In this document: piece by piece, positions 8,716 through 16,912 of the stretch
How positions within the stretch are numbered: the first letter of the stretch is position 1
Layout of the letters: the number at the start of each line of letters is the position of its first letter
Source: Acidobacteriaceae bacterium
Lineage (GTDB): Bacteria > Acidobacteriota > Terriglobia > Terriglobales > Acidobacteriaceae
DNA length: 37,334 bases
Direction of reading: 5' to 3'
Assembly: GCA_003142935.1 (NCBI GenBank)
Contig: PLOG01000008.1
Location: forward strand, 1-37,334
The notes under the pieces: generated by a model
Told to the model about the DNA's origin: nothing
Databases searched by the model: none
What the model saw: the letters and a program-made list of their open reading frames with translations, nothing else
Position numbers and translations under genes: made by a program

Positions 8716-9222
8716 TTACATGTGTGCCCGTCTGGATTCGGCGATGTTGAACAAATTGGATGCGGATTTCTCGCTGCGCACAGTGCTGGCGAGCACTGCC
8801 GACTCCTCTGCGAGCCAGATCCAGCATCTATTCCCCTGGAACCTTTCCGTCGCGCTTCAGACAGATTCTTTACAGGGGGCTTAGACACACTCTTGAGGTG
8901 TCCGCTAAAAACAAGCGGACACCTGCTGGACACTCTCATCCAGTCAAGGTGGGACCTTCGAACGCTTACCAGCAAAAAAACACCTAAGGAGGAACGTACC
9001 TGAGGTATTCTACAGTGCACCCTCATAGAAAGCATTTAATATCAATTGCTTGCGGAACAAGTGCCGCACGGTGCAGAACCTCGGTCAAACCAGTTCACCG
9101 CGAACAAGAACAGACGTCTGGCGCGCCGCACAAGGAAATGTCACGGCATTTGGTGGGGATAGGGCTGTCTTAGGAGGAGGCTTGATCGGAGGTAAATCGC
9201 GCTTGGCGATTAGACCATGTTC
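8716..9222. other. Intergenic region between convergent genes
   Basis: About 500 nt between the TPR gene and the convergent gene at 9223. No coding sequence is supported. It contains a perfect 11-bp inverted repeat at 8896-8924 and an isolated AAGGAGG near 8986 with no start codon behind it. Confidence 0.5.
8896..8924. repeat. Perfect 11-bp inverted repeat, AGGTGTCCGCT / AGCGGACACCT
   Basis: The arms at 8896-8906 and 8914-8924 are exact reverse complements around the 7-nt loop AAAAACA. Another GGACAC follows at 8928-8933. There is no T-run on either strand, so a simple intrinsic terminator is unlikely. A protein-binding operator or a bidirectional transcript stop between the convergent genes are both possible. 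Confidence 0.6.
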
Positions 9223-10617
9223 TTACCAGAAGTAAGTGGCCAGAATCTTCGCCTTGCTGGGCGAGTTATCCAGCACATCGGTCGATAGGACAACCTCCAA
9301 ATTCTTGTTCTGCCAGCCGCTTGGAGCTTTGGAATACAGCAGCGCAATCTGCTGCGGATCCGTGATGAACTTAGCGGCTGCCAAGGTACCCATCTCGCCA
9401 ATGCCCGCTACCGTGAGCAGCACCCCGTCCGTTTTGGAGTCGAAGACACGCGAAACAATCGCGTAATCCGTATCCTTAGTCTGCGTCCAAGACTGCTTGC
9501 TATCGGCTCGGTTCGCAATTTGCACGCCCCCCGCAAATACATAGCGCATAGAGTCGTTCATGCGCAGCGTCCATCTATTGTTGAAGGCCCCTAACATAAT
9601 GACCGGCCTCTCGCGGACGTCTTCAATTAGCACATCCTGACCAAAGCGGAGTTGATAGGGATAATTTTGCCGCGCCAGGAAGTTGGTAATTGCGATCAAG
9701 GCAGTCGCGTCCTCTTTCCGCAAGAGACCGTTGGAGGTGGGCGTGAGGGTGGCTACAATCTCCGGGTGCTCTTTCAAATCGACGACGAAATCCGCCCCAT
9801 TGTTCTGAATGTGGTGCTCTTCGGCAAACTTTTCCTGCGCGTCCATCGGGAGGATGTATGCGGGATTGGTTCCGGCACAGATGAGCGTGGGTTGAGGTTG
9901 ATGAATGAGAGGCGCCCAGAAGTCGGAATATGCGCGGTGGGAAGGCGATACAAAGGCGCCACGACCGACCCCGGCCAGAAAAAGCACAAGTAGGCCGCAA
10001 GCCGAGGCTCCCACAACCAACGTGATACCACGCCAGTGGCGCACCATCCAAGGCTGTCTTGGAGCGGGCTTATCCCCGGCGACTGGGGAGTCCTCGTGAT
10101 AAATGGGCGCTTCCGTAGCCTTATTGGCCTCGTTTGGGGACGAAACCAGCGACGTGCTTTCAGAACGCGGGGCCGGTGTGAACGGCTCACGCCATTCCCA
10201 TTGGGCGCGGTAGCTGCCACTAGGGATCTGGATTTGGACCGTGCATCCCGCCGACTCGTCTGAGGCGTAAAACTGAGCCAATCGCTTGCGGACCTCGGCT
10301 GCCCGTGCGCGGACCACTGGGTCGGTCCCCGGATCGTAGTCGGGTTTGCGGCCAAAGATCTCCGCGCCGATCACGCGCTCGCGCAACAATTCGCCTTGCC
10401 CCGCAAGCGAGTGCATGACGATGTATTTCAAGAGGCTCTGGCATTGATTGCTGGTCCGGAAAGGCAGACTCGACAGTATCTCTTTTAGAGTTTGACGTAC
10501 TGCTGCACCACTTGGCCCTCCCGACTCTGGCCCGGATGGAAAGGATGCGTCCTCACGGAAATCTTGGGCTCCAGCATTCAAAACAGGTTCCCTTGCTAAC
10601 GTTCCATATATTACCAC
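9223..10617 (-). CDS. Membrane protein with acidobacterial N-terminal regulator-like domain
   Basis: 464 aa. Residues 38-140 form a cytoplasmic domain seen at the N-terminus of many Acidobacteriota membrane proteins, recognisable by LLKYIVMHSLAG, LRERVIGAEIFGR, DYDPGTDPVVRARAAEVRKR and IPSGSYRAQW. A Pro/Ser-rich linker follows, then one membrane segment at about 197-218 (GITLVVGASACGLLVLFLAG), and an extracytoplasmic C-terminal region of about 245 residues I cannot name. The N-terminal part resembles DNA-binding winged-helix regulators in its Arg-rich helix, but I do not see proof of DNA binding. The GTG at 10617 has GAGG about 10 nt upstream. By position it could transduce an outside signal to the GH28/receptor genes that start 275 nt away on the opposite strand. 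Function unknown. Confidence 0.75.
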   Translation of the reverse strand: MVIYGTLAREPVLNAGAQDFREDASFPSGPESGGPSGAAVRQTLKEILSSLPFRTSNQCQSLLKYIVMHSLAGQGELLRERVIGAEIFGRKPDYDPGTDPVVRARAAEVRKRLAQFYASDESAGCTVQIQIPSGSYRAQWEWREPFTPAPRSESTSLVSSPNEANKATEAPIYHEDSPVAGDKPAPRQPWMVRHWRGITLVVGASACGLLVLFLAGVGRGAFVSPSHRAYSDFWAPLIHQPQPTLICAGTNPAYILPMDAQEKFAEEHHIQNNGADFVVDLKEHPEIVATLTPTSNGLLRKEDATALIAITNFLARQNYPYQLRFGQDVLIEDVRERPVIMLGAFNNRWTLRMNDSMRYVFAGGVQIANRADSKQSWTQTKDTDYAIVSRVFDSKTDGVLLTVAGIGEMGTLAAAKFITDPQQIALLYSKAPSGWQNKNLEVVLSTDVLDNSPSKAKILATYFW

Positions 10618-10891
10618 CGGTACTGTACCTCAATGAACCGCCCCCGCGCAACGCAGATTCTAGAGGCTTTATTGCAAACGCGCCGTAATGTACCTTACCA
10701 ATCTTCAAATCTGATTCTTTATTGGAGTCATTGATGCTCTGCACAGCCCGCTCAGTCGTCCGGCAGTTCGCGGATCAACTGGCTATCTGAAAGCTCGAGC
10801 ATTTCGACTTCAACACCTTGAGTGGTGGAATGCTCATGGAAACGCGAACGCTTGATCTGGCTCTGTTGGAGAAAGCGCTTGGGAGAAAAGG

Positions 10892-12523
10892 ATGACGACA
10901 AGGCGATCGTTCCTCATGTGCGTCGCAGGAGTTTCAGCAAATCAACTGCTGGCGCTCGGCCCAAAAGCGATAACGAACAGCTGGAACGTCTGCGACTTCG
11001 GCGCAAAGGGCGACGGCTTGACTCTGGATACGAGGGCGGTTCAGACGGCAATCGATTCTTGCAACGCTGCTGGAGGCGGATTTGTATACTTCCCAACCGG
11101 AGGTGCCTTTCTCATCGGCACAATCTATTTAAAAAGTCATGTCACCTTGCATGTGGATATTGGCGCCTCAATCATAGGCAGTATGGACAGGCTTCAGTAT
11201 GGCAAGAACACGGGATTGAGTCCCTATTACCCGGAAGAAATTGATCGCTGCCTCATCTATGCAAAAGGGGCAACAAACATAGGACTTGCCGGCGACGGCA
11301 AGATTGTGGGTAAGAGTTCAGACAGCTACGTTCAAGTTCCAGGGGCCACCGGCAGGGATGCCGAACAAAGGCCGATGCTGATCCGATTGGAGGAGTGCAC
11401 ACAAATCACAATTTCCGACCTCACAATGGAAAGATGTGGTTCATGGTGCATCCACTTGAAGAACAGCAAGGATATTTTCTTGCGCAATCTCCGTATCAAC
11501 AACGACCGGCAGGATGGTTTCGATATTGACGGCTGTGAGAACACCACGATCTCAGACTGCCACTTGGTATGCGGCGACGATTGCATTGCCGTAATGACCA
11601 GTTCTCCGGAGAGGCCGGTCCGGAATCTAACTATTAGCAATTGCATGATGCGGTCGCTCTGCTCGGGTTTGCGTTTTGGCCCGCTTTCAAAAGGGAACAT
11701 GGAGGATATAACCGTTTCGAATTGCGTTATATATGATTGCGATCTGGGCGGCATCAAACTGGGAATGTTTGAAGGGGCTGAGATTAGGAATTGTGTTTTT
11801 GACAATATTGTGATGGATCGAGTAACGGCTCCCATTAGCATGTTCGTCCTCACGTGGCCAGATATCGGATCGACGGATGCTCATCCGAAAATGATGCCTG
11901 TCGGGAAGATCCATCACATACAATTCCGGGGCATTAGAGCTGTTACCAAGCCAGGCCCTCCGGACCCTCGTCCCGATCAAAACAGCAGCATGTTTTTTCA
12001 CGGACATCCCGCCTCGGCGATCGAAGACATCCTTTTGACGGACATTGACGTGACAATCGCAGGTGGCGGAACAGTTCAGCAAGCCCGACGCAGAGACATG
12101 ATCGACGCGGATCGGATTGACTATCGGGAGGATGGTGGCGTCTGGACGGATCATAAGGACTCATGGGGCATTCCACCGGGCTACGGGCTATACGCGCGTC
12201 ATATGAAGAGACTCGTTCTGAACAACGTTTCACTTTCGTTGGCTCAGGCCGATGCACGGTCACCACTCTTCTTTCTTGACTCCCAGGATGTTTCGATCAC
12301 ACTGCTGCAAGCCGAATGCGCGCCGGAAGCTGCCATGGTCACAGTTCGAAACTGCTCCGACCTGACACTAGCCAGCACGGAACCCCGTACAAAAACAACA
12401 CTGCTGCGGTTGGAGGGAGAAAATACCAGTTCTGTTGAGCTTGTCAACAATGATAGCCGGCGCTATTCATCCCTTTTTGAGTGTGTCGATGGCGCCAACG
12501 CGAATATCGTGAAAAGCAACTGA
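10892..12523 (+). CDS. GH28-like polygalacturonase/rhamnogalacturonase-related protein
   Basis: 543 aa, predicted exported: the N-terminus TTRRSFLMCVAGVSANQLLA is Tat-like (twin Arg, hydrophobic core). The body is a right-handed beta-helix related to glycoside hydrolase family 28, which cleaves galacturonic acid links in pectin by inversion. Family landmarks are WNVCDFGAKGDG at the start, DGFDID at 208-213 (first catalytic Asp region), CGDDCIAV at 227-234 (the Asp pair) and GGIKLG at 286-291 (the RIK lysine). The GxHG His motif is replaced by CSGLRFG, and the Arg of RIK is missing, so activity may differ from classical polygalacturonases. A ribosome-binding site (GGAGAAAAGG) precedes the ATG. 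The TonB-dependent receptor follows, which fits one polymer-uptake unit. Confidence 0.82.
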   Translation: MTTRRSFLMCVAGVSANQLLALGPKAITNSWNVCDFGAKGDGLTLDTRAVQTAIDSCNAAGGGFVYFPTGGAFLIGTIYLKSHVTLHVDIGASIIGSMDRLQYGKNTGLSPYYPEEIDRCLIYAKGATNIGLAGDGKIVGKSSDSYVQVPGATGRDAEQRPMLIRLEECTQITISDLTMERCGSWCIHLKNSKDIFLRNLRINNDRQDGFDIDGCENTTISDCHLVCGDDCIAVMTSSPERPVRNLTISNCMMRSLCSGLRFGPLSKGNMEDITVSNCVIYDCDLGGIKLGMFEGAEIRNCVFDNIVMDRVTAPISMFVLTWPDIGSTDAHPKMMPVGKIHHIQFRGIRAVTKPGPPDPRPDQNSSMFFHGHPASAIEDILLTDIDVTIAGGGTVQQARRRDMIDADRIDYREDGGVWTDHKDSWGIPPGYGLYARHMKRLVLNNVSLSLAQADARSPLFFLDSQDVSITLLQAECAPEAAMVTVRNCSDLTLASTEPRTKTTLLRLEGENTSSVELVNNDSRRYSSLFECVDGANANIVKSN

Positions 12524-12695
12524 GGGTTGGACGAGTGGAATGGCCGCGAACAAGGATTGACAGCTGGATTCAGAGCGATTGGGACAAAGTAAGAGTGGTA
12601 ATAAAAGGTCTTTGTACAGGCGTCCTTTTAGAAACGACGACAAAGGGAACAACACGGGTAACGAAATGACGCAGAAAGAATTTAAGGGGGATGAA

Positions 12696-15600
12696 ATGGA
12701 TTCAAGGCGCAGTTTGTCGATCTTTGTTCGCAGCTTAGGCTTGTCGGTGGTCATATTCCTCATGGCATATGCCCAATCGTGGTCGCAATCCGTAACGGGT
12801 CAGATCTCGGGAACTGTTACAGACACGACTGGAGCGGCGCTTCCGCAAGTAGAAGTAACCGCGAGGAACATCGCTACAGATATTACCAGGAAGGTTCAAA
12901 CCGGAAGCACGGGCTTATACATCATCTCCCTGCTTCAACCCGGTCAGTATTCATTGACATTTGTAAAGTCAGGCTTCGAGCATGCGGAGCAGCCAAGTCT
13001 AATCTTGCAGGTAAACCAGAGCCTCACGTTCGATGTGAAGCTTTCTGTTGGCCACGCCGCGGAAACCATTCAAGTGGACGCGGCGGCAGAACAACTACAA
13101 ACGACTTCCAGCGAACTTGGAACCGCGATCAATGAAACTGCGATCGCGGACCTTCCTCTTAATGGTCGCAACTTTACCCAACTGCTCACTCTGACGCCTG
13201 GAGCCACCCCGATCTCTACATCGCAGGCGGGCAGCATAGGTTCGGGAATGCAAGCCAACGTTGGCGTCCCCGGCAGCGCTTTCTCTCAACCGTCGATCAA
13301 TGGCCAATGGAACCGGAGCAACTTCTATCTCCTGGACGGGGTTACGAATACAAGCTGGTTTTCTAGCACTTATAACGTGCTGCCAATCGTCGATGACATT
13401 CAGGAATTCAAAGTGCAGTCACACAACAGCGATGCCCAATATGGCGGAGTCCTGGGTGGTGTAGTAAACGTGGTAACGAAGTCAGGAACGAATCAATATC
13501 ATGGGTCTGCGTGGGAGTTTCTTCGCAACAGTGCGCTTGACGCCAGAAATCCGTTTACCGATGCTACCTCGACCAAACCAGCTCCTTTTGAGCAGAACGA
13601 GTTCGGAACGTCTGTAGGAGGACCTCTTACGATCCCGAAAGTCTACAAAGGCAGTGACAGAACGTTCTTCTTTTTCGCGTACGAAGGCTGGCGATTCCGG
13701 CAACCATCCACTTCGTTTCTTCACGTACCGACGGCTGCCGAGCTAAGTGGCGATTTTTCCGCCGATCCATCGCCGATCTACGATCCAAGCACCACCGTGC
13801 TCAACAGCAACGGAACCTATTCGCGAACAGCATTTCAAGGCAACATCATTCCGTCGAACCGGCTGAGCGCCCTTGCCACGGGATTCTTTGCGAAGACTTA
13901 CGACGCACCCAACGTCACCAACAATCCGAACTACAACTATCTCAACAAGTCCTCCTCCAGGAACAGCAACGATACCTATACAGGCAGGCTCGATGAGCAC
14001 ATCGGGGCCAATGACTCGGCATGGTTTCGATACACCACGATGTCTCCGCACGACAGTTCGCAGGTCACTTCCATGGTTACCAGCTCCGCATACGAGAATC
14101 CGGTTGAGTGGGGCGTGGGAGAAACGCACATCTTTGGGCCCCATCTCGTGTTCGATGCGCGATTCGGATATTCCCACGAGAATTGGTTTTCAGGCGTCGT
14201 TCCAATCGGTGGAAATGCGGTTGATACTGCGCTTGGATTCACTGGAACCAAGGAGTATGGTGCTGTCGACCTGGAGTTAGCTGCGCCCTACGGCGATGCA
14301 AATATTGCGGGACCAGAGAATCTCAATGACCGGAACCTGAGTTTTTCAGGCACGCTGACATGGCTCCATGGAAGGCACAATATTGCTCTGGGCTATCAAC
14401 TCATGGAGCTTCAGTATGCCTGCTGCGCCACAGCGCCGGGTCTTGGCCAGCGGGACCAGTACGTCTTCGCGAATGCGCAGACAGCCAATCCTTCGAATCT
14501 TGGCGCGACCGGCAACTCTCTGGCATCGGCGTTGCTGGGGGTTCCGACCGGCATCTATTTTGCGGCACAAGACTACAAGTTCCATTTTCCGAGCTGGGCG
14601 CCTTACGTTCAGGACCAATGGCAAGTCACGAAAAAGCTTTCCTTGACGCTTGGACTGCGCTACGACTATTACAGCACTCCAGACCTTACCAAGGGTACGA
14701 CTTCAGAATTGGATCCGAGTGACGGAAGTTGGCTTATTGGTGGAGGGGTGCTGCCGCCTGCCTGCAGTTCCACGCAGAGCGCGCCCTGCATACCTGGGGG
14801 ATCCTTGGCGAACGTACCCGATGGTAACCACATCAAAGTTGCATCCAATCCGAATATTGGGCCTAACCCGGTCACGAGCAACTTCGGGCCCCGCATCGGA
14901 CTCGCCTATCAGCTCGATCCAACGACAGCCATTCGAGCCGGATACGGAATCGTGTACGATTCCTTAATTGGAATAACCCAGACTTTCCAAGGCAATGTGG
15001 GAAGTTGGCCGGACGCCACTAATACCCAGGCCGGGTACAATGCGTTGGGTCAGCCGCCGACCACGCTCACTAACCTGCAATCCGCAGCAACTTCCGCACT
15101 TCCTGCTGCTTCTCCGTGGAGTGATCAAAATTGGATGTACGATCCGAACAGAAAGAACTCGAGGTCCCAGCAGTGGAACCTTGAAGTTGAGAGGCAGATG
15201 ACGAGCAAGCTGCTCTTATCGGTCGGGTATGTGGGAAGCTATAACGATCGCCTCCCTACGACCGGCCTATTCAATGTATCCCCGACCGCGGGGTTGGGAG
15301 CTACCGGTGTGCCTTTTCCCTGGGCTACTACAGAGTTCATGGAAGAAGCGATCGGCGAGGCCAAATATAATGGCTTGCAGGTGAAGGCTGCACAGCGCTA
15401 TCAGAGCGGGCTTGAGTTCCTCGTCTCGTATACGTGGTCCAAGGTTCTCGAGGATGGTGGAAGTGGATTGTTCGGTGTCGAGAATGGGTCTGGAGGGTCT
15501 GGCGGTTATTCCGCTGTTCAAAATCTCAGCGACCTGAGCCACAACTGGGGCGTCGCAGGCTACGACATCAAGCAATACCTGTCCGTATCCGGTACCTATG

Positions 15601-16112
15601 AACTGCCAATCGGGATGGGGAAGCAGTGGCTGAATAAGGGCGGCGTGGCTTCGTACCTTCTCGGTGATTGGTCGGCAAACACTCTAGCAGTTCTTCGTTC
15701 AGGACAGCCCTTCAATTTGGACGTCAGCGGCGATGTCGCGAATATTGACAATCAAATAGGTTGGTTCAATTACGCGCGGCCCAACCAGGTCGGCAACCCG
15801 CACGTCTCACATCCTACTGCCAACGAGTACTTCAATCCTGCGGCTTTTGCTGTACCAGTGAACTCCTTCGGAAACACTGGGCAGGACTCACTCCGTTCAG
15901 CTCCTGTCTACGACGTCGACTTCTCACTCTTCAAGAAGTTCAGATTCGGAGAGGCAGGCTCTCTTGAGTTCCGGGCGGAAGCGTTTAACTTGTTCAATAT
16001 CCAGTGTCTGGGAGTTCCAGGTTCCGATATCGGGACCACGGACGCTGGTGTCGTGTCTAGCGTTGTGGAGAATCCAAGACAATTTCAATTTGGACTGAAG
16101 CTTGCATTCTAG
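12696..16112 (+). CDS. Oar-like TonB-dependent outer-membrane receptor
   Basis: 1138 aa. It should transport an oligosaccharide or other large ligand through the outer membrane using TonB energy. Order: signal peptide (about 1-31, ending AQSWSQ), carboxypeptidase-regulatory-like beta domain (VTGQISGTVTDTTGAALPQV to about 115), plug domain with ADLPLNGRNFTQLLTLTPGA and VVNVVTKSGTNQYHGSAWEF, then a long beta-barrel ending in the aromatic FGLKLAF typical of BAM substrates. Length fits the 1,000-1,200-aa acidobacterial Oar-like class. The start at 12696 is chosen because AAGGGGG lies 5 nt upstream and the signal peptide begins there; an earlier in-frame ATG at 12666 is possible. Being next to the GH28 gene suggests a pectin-derived ligand; substrate cannot be read from sequence. 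Confidence 0.92.
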   Translation: MDSRRSLSIFVRSLGLSVVIFLMAYAQSWSQSVTGQISGTVTDTTGAALPQVEVTARNIATDITRKVQTGSTGLYIISLLQPGQYSLTFVKSGFEHAEQPSLILQVNQSLTFDVKLSVGHAAETIQVDAAAEQLQTTSSELGTAINETAIADLPLNGRNFTQLLTLTPGATPISTSQAGSIGSGMQANVGVPGSAFSQPSINGQWNRSNFYLLDGVTNTSWFSSTYNVLPIVDDIQEFKVQSHNSDAQYGGVLGGVVNVVTKSGTNQYHGSAWEFLRNSALDARNPFTDATSTKPAPFEQNEFGTSVGGPLTIPKVYKGSDRTFFFFAYEGWRFRQPSTSFLHVPTAAELSGDFSADPSPIYDPSTTVLNSNGTYSRTAFQGNIIPSNRLSALATGFFAKTYDAPNVTNNPNYNYLNKSSSRNSNDTYTGRLDEHIGANDSAWFRYTTMSPHDSSQVTSMVTSSAYENPVEWGVGETHIFGPHLVFDARFGYSHENWFSGVVPIGGNAVDTALGFTGTKEYGAVDLELAAPYGDANIAGPENLNDRNLSFSGTLTWLHGRHNIALGYQLMELQYACCATAPGLGQRDQYVFANAQTANPSNLGATGNSLASALLGVPTGIYFAAQDYKFHFPSWAPYVQDQWQVTKKLSLTLGLRYDYYSTPDLTKGTTSELDPSDGSWLIGGGVLPPACSSTQSAPCIPGGSLANVPDGNHIKVASNPNIGPNPVTSNFGPRIGLAYQLDPTTAIRAGYGIVYDSLIGITQTFQGNVGSWPDATNTQAGYNALGQPPTTLTNLQSAATSALPAASPWSDQNWMYDPNRKNSRSQQWNLEVERQMTSKLLLSVGYVGSYNDRLPTTGLFNVSPTAGLGATGVPFPWATTEFMEEAIGEAKYNGLQVKAAQRYQSGLEFLVSYTWSKVLEDGGSGLFGVENGSGGSGGYSAVQNLSDLSHNWGVAGYDIKQYLSVSGTYELPIGMGKQWLNKGGVASYLLGDWSANTLAVLRSGQPFNLDVSGDVANIDNQIGWFNYARPNQVGNPHVSHPTANEYFNPAAFAVPVNSFGNTGQDSLRSAPVYDVDFSLFKKFRFGEAGSLEFRAEAFNLFNIQCLGVPGSDIGTTDAGVVSSVVENPRQFQFGLKLAF

Positions 16113-16131
16113 CTCGCAATAGCGAGGCTAG
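16109..16131 (+). terminator. Hairpin overlapping the receptor stop codon
   Basis: CTAGC-TCGC and GCGA-(G)GCTAG pair around AATA with one bulged base. It sits at the end of the receptor gene but has no T-run, so it may be a weak transcript stop or a stabilising 3' hairpin. Confidence 0.35.
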
Positions 16132-16246
16132 TTGCTTGCGCGGAGTTGGGCGAGGCAGAGCCAAACCAAGTAATGGCGAAGCCACCACCAAGTCCAACTC
16201 CGCGTGCTGAGGAATCAAACGCGATGGGTATCAGGTCGTGTTTGCT

Positions 16247-16513
16247 TCAAATCCAACGGCGCGCAGCGCGCGCACAAATCCGAGCTTCAGACAGCGACCA
16301 CGGGCCAGCTTCTTCGATTCTGCCGGCGGCTGCCAAGCCGGCAATTCGCCCTTCGAGAAGTGCAAGGTCCACAGAGCCGATTCCTGTTGGTTCTCCTGCG
16401 TAAAACACATTAGCGGCCGAGGTTCGTTGCAAATTCTCGGCAACGACGAAGCCATCCTCGATACGACGGCCCAGCTGTGCCGGCAATTCCAGGATGGGAA
16501 GGAAGGCGTGCGG
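16247..16513 (-). pseudogene. FAD-dependent oxidoreductase C-terminal remnant
   Basis: The minus strand between a stop at 16514-16516 and the end near 16247 encodes RRIEDGFVVAENLQRTSAAN, then VFYAGEPTGIGSVDLALLEG and RIAGLAAAG. The last part is the closing FAD-binding motif of NAD(P)/FAD oxidoreductases such as opine/proline oxidase alpha subunits (usual form: GVYAAGEVTGIGGVDLAL). No start, no N-terminal GxGxxG domain and no C-terminal 2Fe-2S/BFD part are present. It points against its neighbours. It is a scrap left by recombination between the receptor and the rhaB gene. Confidence 0.7.
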
Positions 16514-16540
16514 TCAGAAATCTATTGATGGAGTCTCTTA

Positions 16541-16912
16541 ATGCGCTGGTGTTTCCACCTGTACGGCAATGAGGGGGATGGTCTATTGATGAGACGGACA
16601 GCATTCAATTCGAGCCAGATGAAGACAGGGGCCCGGAGTAAAACCTGGGTGTGGTCAGCAGAAGATGACTCCGCGAATCCAATGTGGCAAGGCTCGCTCT
16701 TCAGTGCGCCACTCCTCGTCCGCTTCCGGAAGAAGGGTGGAGAGGCACGCCAAGAGCAATTTGAGAAATACGTCTATGCAGTCTTAACGGACGATTTCTG
16801 GAAAGACTGTGACTCACTTTTTCTCTTGCGCGCACTTCGCCTGGCTCTGCCTCAGTTGAATGAACTTCGTTGGGAGGCGAGGATACAAATAGCTCAAGGA
16901 GTGCTTGGATGA
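16541..16912 (+). CDS. Small protein or gene remnant coupled to rhaB, unknown
   Basis: 123 aa, not recognised. The ATG has GGAG 7 nt upstream, and its TGA overlaps the rhaB ATG (ATGA at 16909-16912), which suggests translational coupling. The C-terminal half (YVYAVLTDDFWKDCDSLFLL, then RALRLALPQLNELRWEARIQ) looks like a folded alpha-helical domain, while the first ~40 residues look arbitrary. So this may be the surviving C-terminus of a longer gene that used to precede rhaB, with an accidental start. I see no link to a rhamnose isomerase or mutarotase that I could defend. Confidence 0.45.
   Translation: MRWCFHLYGNEGDGLLMRRTAFNSSQMKTGARSKTWVWSAEDDSANPMWQGSLFSAPLLVRFRKKGGEARQEQFEKYVYAVLTDDFWKDCDSLFLLRALRLALPQLNELRWEARIQIAQGVLG

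Noticed and set aside
8722-9003. Plus-strand 93-codon frame after the TPR gene
   Set aside because: No ribosome-binding site or family, and it contains the perfect inverted repeat at 8896-8924.
12550-12600. TTGACA near 12557 as promoter of the TonB receptor
   Set aside because: No acceptable -10 box lies 16-18 nt downstream.
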